Below are positions 1 to 11,331 of a stretch of 64,000 bases of DNA, piece by piece. The first letter of the stretch is position 1. Every line of letters begins with the position of its first letter. Below the pieces are notes generated by a model. It searched no databases. It saw only the letters and a list, made by a program, of their open reading frames with translations, and was not told where the DNA came from. Source of the stretch: Pseudoscleropodium purum (taxonomy: Eukaryota; Streptophyta; Bryopsida; Hypnales; Brachytheciaceae). Made by a program: the position numbers and the translations under genes. The stretch lies in contig OZ017799.1 of the NCBI GenBank assembly GCA_963969395.1, forward strand, positions 3,536,501-3,600,500, read 5' to 3'.

Positions 1-93
1 TGATAGTGGGTCGTTCCCCTTGCTGCGGGGAACAATTGCGGGGGAACATGCCCGAAATAGACTTTTGGACCCCCCAAAACTCTTCTAATGGCA
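1..93. repeat. 92-bp dispersed repeat, copy 1
   Basis: Matches 19123-19214 over its whole length (GGGTCGTTCCCC, TTGCGGGGGAA, ACCCCCCAAAACTCTTCTAATG). It contains a hairpin GTTCCCC/GGGGAAC with a 6-nt loop. The repeat may extend beyond the left edge of the window. Confidence 0.75.
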
Positions 94-639
94 AAAGCAA
101 CCAAGTTCATGAGAATCTAAGCTCTTACCATGAGCTCTATTCTTGTACATCATAAAGTTCTTTCTATCTATAATTCCCATGAGTATCATGAGCTATTACC
201 AAAAGGACTTTAATCATCTTGAATTAGTCATTAATCATTTTAAAACTAATGTTGACAAGTGCGATACTTTCAATTTATAAATAGATCTTCTTAAAATCCG
301 CAAAATCTTAGGCATAAATGTCAAATTTTAAATTTTACTTTTTTGAAAAAGTCAATTTTTTTATTATATATTTATGACAATGCCAAACTGTGTTTTTCAA
401 AAAAAATATTTAATTCAACACTTGAGTGTCGAATTTTCTCCCAACCTACAATATTCAAGAGCATATTTAATCCTAAAAGGCCAAGGCCTACATTGAGATA
501 AAATTAGCCAAAAATTTATCCAATTATTGAAAGAGTGAATAAATGCATTTTTTATTTCTACAGTTTCCATGAAAATCATTCATCAAACACTTACAACTAT
601 CAACTATGGCTTTGTAAAGACAAGTTGGTCTCTAAAAAA
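94..639. other. AT-rich intergenic DNA
   Basis: I see no gene, repeat boundary or structured element here beyond AT-rich low-complexity sequence. Confidence 0.5.
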
Positions 640-830
640 AGTCATCATTTTCTAATACTGTGGGAATCAATCACTTAAAGAAATGCAAAAGGTACTCATT
701 AGAAGTCAAACTACTATAGAAGATGTTCCCTTTACACAACAAAACTCCAAGGATGAATAATTGCACTTCTGTCTTATATAGGAGAATTCTCTGTCATCCA
801 TCAGGCACTTAGTGTCTGCGACAACCTTAT
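640..830 (+). repeat. Dispersed repeat D, copy 1
   Basis: Related to 21950-22110 and, inverted, to 60360-60530 and 62080-62225. Shared blocks: GGGAATCAATCA, GAAGTCAAACTACTATAGAAG, TCCCTTTACACAACAAAACT, GGATGAATAATTGCACTTCT, GTCATCCAT. Confidence 0.7.
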
Positions 831-1225
831 ACAGTTCACTTACAAAAATGCTCATAAAATCATTTAAGGCTAATAGGGAATTGAATTTGTGGCTGCTTTG
901 AGTGTGAAAATTTGCCAAAGTTGCAATATTATTTCAAATCTATCCACTCCATCATCATGTGCTTGTGGGTTGTCACCGGGATTCACACAGGGATTCACAC
1001 CCTCGTGGAAGCACAACATATGATTGAAGATTTGAGGATGGGTAAGCAAGTGTGCGCACGCAGGATGTAGATTTGCAATCATGGTGGAGAGAGAGGACAG
1101 TAATTTTATGTGTGCGTGATGGTACTCTTTCTTAAGAGAGAAACCCTTCAAGGGTAGAGCTTTACTATTAGTATCAAATAACACCCGAAGGCAAGTACAC
1201 ACCCCCACAGACGGGAAAGAGGATT

Positions 1226-1669
1226 AAGAGGGGGTGGGGTCGGTAAACATCGGAAAGGGGGAGCAGGGGAAAGCAACCCTGTAAGGACTGATCCGGCTTT
1301 TTCATAGGTTTGCATGAACAGAAATATCTTTAGCTCATTTTTTTCAGAGAAAGAAAAATGGATGCCAAACGTAACACAAGTGGTTTCATATTTTTTGAAG
1401 CATTTTTGAATTAGTTATGAATTTTCAAAGATTTCTGCAGTAGAGTACCTGTTTGTGACCCATAGGTCTCCCAAAATCTGTCCCTTGCAACTTCTGAAGC
1501 GATTTCTGAACCATGGAGGAAATGATTGGCTCTTGGAATAAAATAAGTAAATTTTTCTTGATTCATTCAATAACAATAGTGGCCCGTTTAAAAATCAGCT
1601 CCCATCCATTTTACAATCAGCTATGGGGCGGTTGCAAGGAGAGGGTCGCAACTACAGCCTCCTACCTTA
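1226..1669 (+). mobile_element. TTAAGG-ended element (family C), decayed copy
   Basis: About 400 bp are clearly homologous to 62738-63156: TTTCATATTTTTTGAAGCATTTTTGAATTA.TTATGAATTTTCAAA and GATTGGCTCTTG-AATAAA blocks. The right end CCTCCTACCTTA is preserved; the left end (TTAAGAGGGGGTG at about 1226) is degraded. No ORF. Confidence 0.6.
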
Positions 1670-1849
1670 CTCTTTCTTAAGACGGGCATCAATCAGATCA
1701 TTGCATCGCAATCTATTGATAATAATAAGTTAAACCACTCCAGAAAAAGAGGCTGATTAATACTCAAGTTATATAACACTTCAATCTCTTCTGGGGATGA
1801 GGCAGAGGTGTTTTGCCCAATAACAATGGTGAACAAAAACACCTTGTGA

Positions 1850-2240
1850 TGTGTAAGGTAGAACAGCCGTCATGGTCAGAATTAGCAGGAGTTTGTCCTC
1901 CTACCATAGTTGAAATTTTTTATTTTTTCCCCCGTATAAAGACAAGTGTGAGAAACAACACTTGAGAGCAATTGAAATTATTTTTTTTCAACATAGTATG
2001 AATTTGTTATGAATTTTTGAAGTGCACTACCCCAAACTAGAAGAGTCTTTAGACTATGTACCCCAAGCCAACAAAATTTGTATCCATCATGCTCATCTTA
2101 CTCACCTGAAGCAGTCACAACATTTTCTAACATCGCAACAACATGAAGGCCTAAAAATATCATTTCCTATAATGAATTTACACACTAAAGCTAGAAGTTC
2201 CTATTGTAGTCATTAATCATTCCATTATTGTCACCTAAGA
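1850..2240 (+). mobile_element. Decayed copy of the 556-bp element (family F)
   Basis: Collinear with 61509-62064: GACAA-TGTGAGAAA, AATATGAATTTNTTATGAATTTT.GAAGT, GTCTTTAGACTA..CCCCAA, CATCATGCTCATCTTAC, GCAGTCACAACATT, CTAACAT. The left end GTGTAAGGTAGAACAG corresponds to CACTAAGGTAAAC. Confidence 0.65.
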
Positions 2241-2420
2241 CATTGATTGCGGCCCAAATCTTGTTTATTGAAAAAATCAGGTATTGGAATCATTCCTTAG
2301 GTGATTGTGATTAATTTTTTGATCGTAATGGAACACTCTACCTTATTAGACTTCAACTTTCAACTTCTTGATCCAAATGGTGTCACATATCTTAGGAATG
2401 ATTTATGATAAATGTGTGGC

Positions 2421-4443
2421 TTAACCCCTAAAAGAAATGAAAAAGCAATGGAATCTTTGAAATGTGTAGAAGGGAAATGATCGTATTGGTTATTGGCATG
2501 ATCAAATGCCATGAAACAATGCAAATTGTCCAATTTGGGGGAAAAATTTGGAGTTGCAAGTTGTATTTTATAGGCCATTTTATGGGATTTTATTGCATTT
2601 GAGGTCATAAATAGTATAATTCATTGAAGCACATGAGATTAGTACATATAAATACTAAAAGTTGACACATACGCATGTCAAGGCTACAATACTTCTAAAG
2701 GATGACTAGAATAGCCTCTAATCATTAAATGTTTTATTTCTTGCTAACCACTTCCATCTCTAAATTTACTCATTGTCCTCGTGTTTTACAAAGAATAAAT
2801 GTCATTCTCTAAGGAATGAGGTGCCCAAGTACAATTAACCCCTAAACTCACATCATCCCTTAGGGGAACAATTTGGAGTTTGGCTAGGTTCCTATGAGCT
2901 CAATTTATACTAGGATTTTATGCAACTTTTTCAAGACATGTAGTTTTCTAAGAAGTTTGAGGATATATAATTTTTATTTGAACCCAATGCCAAATGAAGA
3001 AGTTATAGGTTTTTCTTGGTAAAACCAAACTCGATGGGCTAGTTGGGTAGACATTTTTTTTTTTACTTTGAAAGAGGGCAGGGTGTCCAAAGCAAACCCA
3101 ACTATGGAAGTGGGCAACGGATGAAGATTTTAGAGGCCACGTGAAGACATGCATGATATTTTGAAATTTATGGTCAAACATCATAGGTGCCAATTCAATC
3201 AAATAGACGAAGGACCTTTTGAGAAGATGAGAAGCTCACATATTCCCAATGTCAAGAATTTCATCAAGTATACAAATGAGAAAATGTTGAATTTCACAAG
3301 GAAGAGAAATGGCCCCTTTTTTGGAATTGCCCAATGGCATTTTCCATTTAGCTAATACCATAGGCCTTTGAAATTGTATAGACTTTAAGGAATGTTGTTT
3401 TATCCAATTCAATTTTTGGATCTTGTAAATAATGATTTCATCTTTCAATCTACCATTGGAATTTGTGAAATTTCAAAAAATGGAGCAGAAAATCTCATAG
3501 CAAAAAAAAGGTTTGTATTGTCATTTTTCACAACATAGTCACATTGCACGATTTTTTGGGGAGTATTGTAAGTCTCCAAATCATTTGAAAATTGGTGGAC
3601 TTGTTCTTAATGTGATGTAGAATATGGTAGATTTTTAAATTCAAGGTCCATAGTGCAAAAAAATTCAACCAATGGTAGCCAAAGTCATCTGAAACTTCGA
3701 GGCAGCACCCAAAAAAAATTTCCACAAACTTTGAATGCAAGTATCTTCCAATCCATATGGTCAAACTTGATGAAATTTGTAGCACTTGATCTTTGTCAAG
3801 TTAAGTACAACATCTCATGGTTAAATTTTTGAAAAAAAAATTCTGGGTTTCTGGGTGAACGTAGCAAAAATGGCAGTTTTTAGTGTTTTTTGGCCAAAAA
3901 ATGGCCTTGGGACTTTAGAGGTTAAAGGGAATGAAGATCACTTCCAATTGCTATGAGGTTACTCTTCTCAAGTGCACGCAATCAACACATACTTGTATGC
4001 ACATTCCATTCTCCTTAATACATGAATCAAGTGTATGATGTTTTCAAATCTAATATTGTATAAACAATTTATTACATTTTCACTAATTATTTATTTCAAA
4101 ATCAAATGCACAGCTACTCTTCCCACTAACATATCTATGCAATGCCAAAAATTGTAAATAATTTGGATGTACCTTCCTTGTTCTACTTCCTAACAAAGTA
4201 AAAATACTTATAGAATTGTACCATATTTTTTGATTTCATGAGTTCAACATTTTATGAAAATTGCATAGCAAAGTTTAAAACAATTTAGAAATTATATACA
4301 ACATTTCCATTGAAACTTTTTGAGTTCTCAAAAAAATTAAAGGCAATTGGAACTTTCTTGCATCTTCAAACACATCTTTGTATCCTAAAATGCACATTCT
4401 ACCCTATGAGGGCAAATGTTTTCATCATCTTTTGAGGGGTTAA
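2421..4443. mobile_element. Possible TTAA element split by a nested TTAA element
   Basis: Left end TTAACCCCTAAAAGA (2421) and right end TCTTTTGAGGGGTTAA (4428-4443) are inverted copies. Removing the inner element 2835-3925 leaves about 930 bp, the usual family length. Homology of the outer parts to other copies is weak by eye, so this is tentative. Confidence 0.35.
2835..3925 (+). mobile_element. TTAA-flanked element, 1091 bp
   Basis: Left TTAACCCCTAAAC, right GACTTTAGAGGTTAA. The last 90 bp (GGGTGAACGTAGCAAAAATGGCAG, GGCCTTGGGACTTTAG) match the end of 60548-61481. The two ~70-80 aa frames inside show no domain. Confidence 0.65.
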
Positions 4444-4917
4444 TGTAGAATCAATTTAGTTTATTGATTTTAGATGTATCTACCTAATAAGGTATGATCA
4501 TCCATTATCACACTAGCTAAAATATCAATGCTTAAAAATACAAATATAAATGGAAAATTAAGACATGGAAATGCTTTATAAGAAGATATTGAGAGACATC
4601 ATTGAATATAGGCCATTTATATGGATCCATTTGGGTGCCTACTATATTCTTTTCAACATATACGTGCACTTGATTTATGTGTGACACTATTATCACATAT
4701 GACCTAATATCCATGAGCAATATAGTATTTGTATTTCATAATCCTAAAGTGCATTTCTTAGAAAGTATGTCATTTGAATTCAATTTATTAGAATAAATTG
4801 TACCTTTTAAAGTGGTACTTTCTTTGTCTCATAATACTCTAGTGGTATTTTGACTAGTTTCTTACTAGGAACCACAGATTTATTGCAAGATAGAGAGAAT
4901 ACATTTTTACATCATAA
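4444..4917. other. AT-rich intergenic DNA
   Basis: I see no supportable gene or element. Confidence 0.5.
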
Positions 4918-5086
4918 CACTAGTAAAAAGGGTGGTTTGTGGACACCAATGAATAGTAACAAATCATGGTGTTAGAAGCTTACATTCATTTGGTTCTAAT
5001 GTGGTGCCAATTAGATGCCAATACAAGCTTGGAGCACCATGCTGTGACACTATTCATTAGTGCCCAAAGATGTCTTTTCTACTAGT
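4918..5086. mobile_element. Small CACTA-type MITE, about 169 bp
   Basis: Left CACTAGTAAAAAGGG and right TCTTTTCTACTAGTA are imperfect inverted ends; the inner parts (GGACACCAATGAATAGT and ACTATTCATTAGTGCCC) also pair. The ends resemble En/Spm (CACTA) termini. A 3-bp target duplication is not clear. Confidence 0.6.
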
Positions 5087-5328
5087 ATTAGTTTCTTCTG
5101 ACATACATACAATTATTGCTTTTCAATCTCTCTAATGGAATCTTTCAAAGAAAATATAAATACATTGAAGCCCATCAATTGTTGTTTCCACCTACAATGA
5201 TAGAAATTATGAACTTATTAAGTTTCATGTCATTTCTATATGCGTTAATACAAGTAACAAAGTTATTGAAGATGATCATATTCTATACTATCAAACACTA
5301 ATACATGGTATCAACACCCAAAATCATC

Positions 5329-6246
5329 TTACTTTCCAAAAGGCCATTGTCCCTTCAAGGGACAAATTGGATTTCAAGTAGGTACCTACGGTCTCCATTT
5401 TTGTCATGATTAATTGAAACTTATTGTGTAGATAGAAAACCTAAAGAGCTTTGTAGGTATATAATTTTCTTTTTTCAATTAGTGCCAGGGAAGAAAAATT
5501 ATGCCTAAATAAGCTCAAAATATGAAAGATTAGGTAACAACAAAAATTTGAAAAATTTGAATTAAAGTTCTTTTTCTCATAGATTATGTTTTTGACTACA
5601 TAGAAAGCTTTGATTCATTTCATTTAGATAAATGATGTGAAAGTTATGGACAATCCTCTTTTGGGGGTGATTAGAACATCTTCATAAAAAAATAACTCAT
5701 AGGACTCATTTCCAAATGCAATTTTTACAATTAAAAAAAAATTCATAGGATTTAGTTTTCTTGCTAGAACAATCTCACCATTGAAATTAGTGTGTTTTAA
5801 TTCCATCTTAGAGGTATTCATAATTTAGATTTTCCTTCTATCTCGTACCTATTTTTACTTAACAATTTTTGTAAGAATGAAAATTAAATCCTTTTGAATT
5901 TTATTTTATTTCTTGTACTCTCAACTCAATTCCCTACCATAAAGATTTAAACCTCGAATCTTTGCAGTGCAAAAAACTTGAGTTAAGAAGGTTTAAAGTC
6001 AAATAATCTAGTCCTACAATGTGAAAAAAACTTGTTTTCTTCACTTTAAACACAAATTTCTTGCAATTTATGCGGTCAAAATTTATGAAATTTATTCCAC
6101 ACATTCTCATAATAGTTAGGTGTAAAATCCTACAACTAGATGTGCAAGAAAAACAATTTTCAAATTTCTTTTACTCTTTGCAATAGAAATGGCAGTTTTT
6201 GAGTGTTTTTGACAAGAAAAAAGGCCTTGATCATTTTAGGGGTTAA
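5329..6246 (+). mobile_element. TTAA-flanked element, about 918 bp
   Basis: The right end TTTTAGGGGTTAA is intact; the left is decayed (TTACTTTCCAAAAGG) but is followed by the family sequence CCATTGTCCCTTCAAGGGACAAAT. Shared internal blocks with 7513-8445: GAAAGCTTTGATTCATTTCATTT, GTACCTA-TTCTACTTA and AATGGCAGTTTT. Confidence 0.75.
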
Positions 6247-7512
6247 CAAGCATTTGAATAGACTTCCTATTATTGGGATGTCTAATTTTTTGCCAGATTT
6301 TGTTAGAGATATTCTAGATTCTCATTGTATGCATTCATCGGACTTAGTATGAATCAAACTATGAATTTTTAAAGAGTTAAAAGTACTAATTTCCATTTTT
6401 TTTTCTTTCCTTCAGTTGACACTATTTTCTAGCCATTACTAATAGGATAAAGCATTGTACTGTACTTATTAATTGAATAAGTCTATGAGGGTTTGGTTGC
6501 TTGTTCAAGAAGAAAGCTTCTGACAATTACACAAGCTAGAATTGATAGAATTTAAATTCAGAGTTGATGTTTGGGATGCAGGACACTGTGTCAGTTTTGG
6601 AGCATTTCAGTTTATGGCAAGTTTGGGAAAATCACACTTCTATATAATCACATGTCCCAAAAATAATAATAATTGTCGTAGACAACATGGTATGTATTAT
6701 GGTAGTATGTACTACGGTAGTATTCATAGTTACTAGTTAACATGGTGGCCTGAAGGTGACCAATGGATTATAGAGAATCTTTCTATGTAAGACAAAAGTG
6801 CAAATATTCGTTCTTAAAATTTTATAAATATAAAATTTGTTGAAGTGGGACTATGCTCATTTATCCCATTAGTGAGAATGTAAAATTAGTTTCAATTATA
6901 ATATATATGGATTTTGGGAAAATAAAGACATTATTGTATTATTTGACTCCAATAACCCTTAATATCTAAACAAGATGTAATAATTTTTTTATAGAAACAA
7001 AGTGATATTAAATATTATTTTAACGAATTCATATAAGATTTCAATAACAATCTCTTCATTATTGATCATAACAAATTATCTCCTTTTATGTCTTTTTATC
7101 ATAACTTCAATCTTCAGTCAAATCAATCATTGAAATTTACAACAAGGGATACAAAGGTCTATAGATGAAAATCAACTATTGCCAACTACATGTAAACAAT
7201 ATGTTTTTATAGTATATGCTTCAAAACTCAACACTCCAAATCATGCAAAATATATTTATTACTTTTTAGTTATTATAAGTTTGAGTGTAGGCTAGACTAA
7301 TAGTATAATGAGTTGAAGGGACGATAGAGAACAAGGGAAGGAGCTTAGGGAAAGTTGACCAATTATTGCCTTGGCCAAGTTCTTCCAAGTATAATTGTGA
7401 AAACTTGTCATCTATTTTGTGGTTGGTTAATTTTGTATTTTTTGGCATGCTTGAACTAACAAGAAGTCTCTAATTCCAACTAATATGAATTCAAATCTTC
7501 CAAATTCAATTA
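6247..7512. other. AT-rich intergenic DNA
   Basis: Contains a short TATGTA/GTAGTATGTA repetition near 6690-6730 but no gene I can support. Confidence 0.45.
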
Positions 7513-8445
7513 TTAACCCCTAAAGGACCATTGTCCCTTTGGGAGACAAATAGGATTTCAAGCAGGTATTTATGGGCTGAATTTTTGTTGTGATTTTTTG
7601 ATATTTTTTTTGAAGATAAAAAACTGATAAGCTTTGTGACAGTATCATTTTTTTCACAATCGGTGACCGGGAACAATAGTTATGACCAAATAAGCTCAAA
7701 TGAGGGGACATGGGGCAGTTTGGGCAGCAAAAGAAAATTTGCAAAAATTTGAATTTTTCTTAATATATTTTTTTCCTCATAGATCATATTTTTTTCTATC
7801 CAAAAAGTTTTATTCATTTCATTTGGATTTGTTATGAGAAAGTTATGAACATTCTTGTTTTTTGGATAGTTAGAGCATCTTCTTGAAAAAAATAACTCGT
7901 AGGATTCATTTCTGAATGAAATTTTTCAAATTTTTTTATTTTGCATGGTTTAGTTCACTTTCTAGAACAATCTCACCATTGGGATTAGTGCATTTTAATT
8001 CCATCTAAAATATATGAATATTTTAGATTTTTCTTCTATCTTGTACCTACTTCTACTTAGCAATTTTTTTAAGAATGAAAATCAAGGTTTTTTTAATTTT
8101 TTTTTTTTTCCCTAGACTCTCAACTCAATTCTCCACTATAATAATTCAAAGCTCAGAACTCTATAGTGCAAAAATTTTCAGTAAAAAATGTTTAAAGTAA
8201 AAAAATCCAGTCCCGCAATGTGCTGAAAAACTTGTTTTTTTCACTTTAAACGCAAATATCTTGCAATTTGTGTGGTGAAAAATTCTGAAATTTTTTCCAC
8301 ATTTCTTTTTATACCAGTGAGGTTTAAGATCCTACAATTAGATGTGAAAAAAAAACAGTTAAATTTTTTTTTTACTCTTTGCTATAAAAATGGCAGTTTT
8401 CAGTGTTTTTGGGTAGAAAAAAGACCTCAATCCTTTAGGGTTTAA
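7513..8445 (+). mobile_element. TTAA-flanked element, 933 bp
   Basis: Left TTAACCCCTAAAGGACC; right, read inverted, TTAAACCCTAAAGGATT. Inverted ends are about 14-16 bp. It is the clearest full-length copy beside 60548-61481. No coding capacity, so mobilised in trans if at all. Confidence 0.8.
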
Positions 8446-9059
8446 TAGAAAATAATGAGTTTTGGCATTTTTTCTTTTGGCATTTTTCTTTTGATTCCAA
8501 GCCAATAAAATTTGTAGTGGAAAGGAAGCCCCCCCACCGTAGAGGGCAAATTCAACTAAAATGAATGAACTTTGATAAAAAAGGTACTACATGTCATCTC
8601 CTAATTGGTACATGTTGATGTGGCTACTAGTAGAAACTCGAGCCGTGTAGACTAAGAAAATGATTGCAAAAAGATCGACTACACCAAAATGTTTATTTAT
8701 CGTAGGTGAAAGATTGGTTAGTGTGAAAATTAACACGACCAATCTAATAATTCCACTTGTGTAGACCACAAATGCTACAATGCCATTGCTACAACTGATG
8801 TTCAATCAATAGTATGTCCTTGAGAAAAATAATTCAAGCCATGCAAAACAACCATTTTACTATAGTAGTGAAGCTCGTCAAGTAAATCTCCACGAGGGTC
8901 ATTTTCCTTGTGTGTGTGGTGTACATTTGTACTAGTGGTGGACCCTCCCTTGTGAAAAAATCTGAACTTCAAATCAGGCATGTCCCTCCCTTCCCAATTA
9001 ATTATTCACCCATACTAAATAATCATTTGGGGTAGTAGTCAAGTTCATTTTCCCTTGTC
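8446..9059. other. Intergenic DNA before the Dof promoter
   Basis: No gene seen; a 72-codon frame on the minus strand has no domain. Confidence 0.45.
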
Positions 9060-9914
9060 TCTATGGTCCCCACGTTTTGTACTAGCTTCGTTGTGGTCCC
9101 CTCCCCAAAATTTGCACTGCAGTCACTTCGGGCCCGTCCACCCGTCCCGTGGGGGAAACGAGGTAAGCTTTCCGTGGTGGTGAATTCGCCGAACTGTCCC
9201 GAAGTCCCGAAGCCCCGAAGCCGCAAGCCCCCCCTCGCGCAAGCCAAAGACTCCCAGCCAGGGAAGCCTGCGAAGGGCCCAACCGAACGAGCCAGTGGGA
9301 AAGGGGTTCACGGAAGCAGGCCAATCCGGAGCCATAGGGACTAGAAAGGTCCACGTCTCCCGCCTCAGATATTTTGCCCGGTTCCCCTCCCCACCCCCTG
9401 CCCGGCCCTGCCCGACCCTGCCCAAAGAGAAACCCGTTCCCACCGCCGCCCAAATCCTCCTCCCCAGAAGCCAGGACCCAAGGCACCCAACCCAAGCGAA
9501 CATCAGGCAGCAGGCTGCATCCCCGCCCAGCAGAGCAGGCTCATCAGTCCGTCATCACGAAGTGCGTGGGAAGAGAAGAGAAGAGCAAGAGAAGAGCAAG
9601 TGCGTCTGGTAGTGGAGACCCGACGGACGATGGGTGAGGATCCTCCTCATCTCGCAGTCGCGCATGCTCCTCAGTAGGAGGAGAAGGAGGAGGAGGAGTG
9701 CCACTACTACTACTGCCACTCCCACTGTTAGTTCTGCAGGGTCGCATTTCGCCCGCGCCTCGCGGAGAACGCCGCGGGCTGTGGTGGGGAGAGCACTTGG
9801 GTTGGGTGACTAGGTGTGCAGTTTTGTGTGGTGAATTTGGAATTGGGGATCCGATTGAGAGCGAGAGCGAGCGACAGCGGGTGCAATTTGGGTAACTGGA
9901 GGGAGCCCAATTAG

Positions 9915-9938
9915 GGAGAGAGAGAGAGAGAGAGAGAC
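9915..9938. repeat. GA dinucleotide microsatellite
   Basis: Continuous GA repeat of about 12 units in the Dof leader. GA/CT tracts are common in plant 5' untranslated regions and may bind GAGA-type factors. Similar tracts precede the unknown gene (20909-20927) and, as CT, SYP61 (27432-27450). Confidence 0.85.
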
Positions 9939-10096
9939 ACAGACAGACAGGGGGTGGATTGGCGCTGATGATTCCGAGGGGGTGACGACGCAAGGGAGGG
10001 AAGATTGCTGCGACGACGGGGCGCTTGAATGAGTGAATGAGTGTTGGGTGGAGTGATTCGAGTGTTGGGAGAGTTTGGAGTGATTTGATTGAGTGA

Positions 10097-10141
10097 ATGA
10101 GTGCGTTCGTGCGTCTAGCGACGACGTGGAGGCTGGGTTGA
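10097..10141 (+). CDS. Upstream ORF in the Dof leader (14 codons)
   Basis: ATG at 10097 opens a 14-residue frame ([10 protein letters not shown]...) closing with TGA at 10139-10141, 29 bases before the Dof start. Further minimal ATG-AGT-GAA-TGA frames lie near 10028. Such upstream ORFs can lower translation of the main frame. Presence is seen; transcription of this stretch and any effect are inferred. Confidence 0.45.
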   Translation: MSAFVRLATTWRLG

Positions 10142-10170
10142 GCGCCATCGCCATCCATCAGCGAGCAGCC

Positions 10171-11331
10171 ATGCAATTGCCGGCGGAGAACGGCGCCGCG
10201 GCGTCTCTAGATGGGCAAGGGGGGGCCGACTCAGGAGCGTCGTCCCAACAACAGGCAAGTGGAGGCGTCGGTAGTCGTGTTTTATCGTCAGGAGGAAAGG
10301 CGCCCGCCGTGACAACCACCAGCCCGACGAACTCCGCTCCTTCCTCACCCAGCTCGCCGTCCAAGAGCGTTGGTGGTGCGGCAGGCCCTCGCGAGAAGCC
10401 CGTCAAAGTCCTTCCTTGCCCTCGCTGCGAGTCTCTCAACACCAAGTTCTGCTACTACAACAATTACTCCGTCGCCCAGCCTCGCCACTTCTGCCGCCAA
10501 TGCCAGCGCTACTGGACCGCGGGCGGCACGCTCCGCAACGTTCCAGTCGGCGGAGGCTCACGCAAGAAGAATCGGCATCCCCGAGGTGGGGAGCCGTACT
10601 TGCAGCAACGCACGGGCTTGCCTTCTCCCACCAGCACGTTCGGCATGCCAACTTCAGGAGGACTTCAGAATGTGGGTGGCGGGCACTTTCAGCAGATGAT
10701 GGCGCAGGACGTGGGCGGATTCCCGCAACTCAACTTCGGGCAGCAAGTCCCGGGAGGATTTGCTTACCACCATCCGTATGGCAACATGGAGCCGGTCGAG
10801 ATGGGGCCGCAGCAGGTAATGTATGGCGCTGGTGCACCGCAAATGCATCCTCCGCCTCAGTTTTTCTTTCCTCAACAGCAACAGCAAGAGGGGGGGACGG
10901 CTCCGTTTCAGAATGATATGACGGGAGTGGTGAAGACGGAGTTTTGGCCGCAACATGGGATAGTGCCACCGTCGCCGTCCAGTGGGAATCCTGGGAAGAA
11001 TGGACAGAGATTTGAATCCTCCATGCTGCTGAACTTGGGTCTTAACAGCCGACCCCAACAGCAACAGCAACAGCAACAGCAAGTGCATCCCCAACAGCAG
11101 CAACAACAGCAGCATCCCCAGCAGACTCAATCGCAGCAGACAGATTTGAAACCAAGTGTTGGAGCTTCGATTACAGGGGCCAAGAATGGATCCCCGCCGC
11201 ACGGCTCCAGTACTATCGAGGAGGAGGGGAGTACGCCCACGAATGGATACTCCAATAGTGGTTATGAAGAAGGCGATGCTGTGTCTTCCATGTGGCATAA
11301 TCTTCACGACATGGATACCATCTTTCAGTGA
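10171..11331 (+). CDS. Dof-type zinc-finger transcription factor
   Basis: Single open exon of 386 aa. The Dof domain is at residues about 79-134: a C-x2-C-x21-C-x2-C zinc finger with cysteines 83, 86, 108 and 111, followed by the basic [17 protein letters not shown] stretch. Dof proteins are plant-specific nuclear regulators that bind AAAG-core promoter sites. The N-terminus is Ser/Ala/Gly-rich (SSPSSPSKS). The C-terminal half is Gln/Pro/Gly-rich, with poly-Gln tracts at about 296-324, as expected of an activation region. I chose the ATG at 10171 because the longer open frame to 10093 begins with GTG, not ATG, and a separate short upstream ORF (10097-10141) ends before it. The domain is followed by SRKKNRHP rather than a run matching the cycling-Dof subgroup, so I do not assign a subclass. 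An intron is not needed. It is convergent with VPS37. The family call is firm; target genes are unknown. Confidence 0.96.
   Translation: MQLPAENGAAASLDGQGGADSGASSQQQASGGVGSRVLSSGGKAPAVTTTSPTNSAPSSPSSPSKSVGGAAGPREKPVKVLPCPRCESLNTKFCYYNNYSVAQPRHFCRQCQRYWTAGGTLRNVPVGGGSRKKNRHPRGGEPYLQQRTGLPSPTSTFGMPTSGGLQNVGGGHFQQMMAQDVGGFPQLNFGQQVPGGFAYHHPYGNMEPVEMGPQQVMYGAGAPQMHPPPQFFFPQQQQQEGGTAPFQNDMTGVVKTEFWPQHGIVPPSPSSGNPGKNGQRFESSMLLNLGLNSRPQQQQQQQQQVHPQQQQQQQHPQQTQSQQTDLKPSVGASITGAKNGSPPHGSSTIEEEGSTPTNGYSNSGYEEGDAVSSMWHNLHDMDTIFQ

Larger units (their letters stand above)
9060..10170 (+). promoter_or_regulatory. GC-rich promoter and 5' leader of the Dof gene
   Basis: Base composition jumps from AT-rich to GC-rich at about 9060 and stays high into the Dof coding region. 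It contains purine-rich stretches (AGAAGAGAAGAG near 9570), an uninterrupted GA run (9915-9938) followed by an ACAG run, and the upstream ORF. Open frames on both strands here overlap each other, lack domains and are composition artefacts. The transcription start cannot be fixed by eye. Confidence 0.5.

Noticed and set aside
9023..9895. Overlapping long frames on both strands in the GC-rich Dof promoter
   Set aside because: Several phases are open at once, with Pro/Arg/Gly-rich translations and no domain; an effect of high GC content.
10093..10170. 26-residue N-terminal extension of the Dof frame
   Set aside because: The frame opens with GTG at 10093, not ATG, and an out-of-frame upstream ORF spans it; the ATG at 10171 is the first usable start.
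10370..11307. Other-frame and antisense ORFs across Dof
   Set aside because: Shadows of the Dof coding sequence and its CAG repeats.
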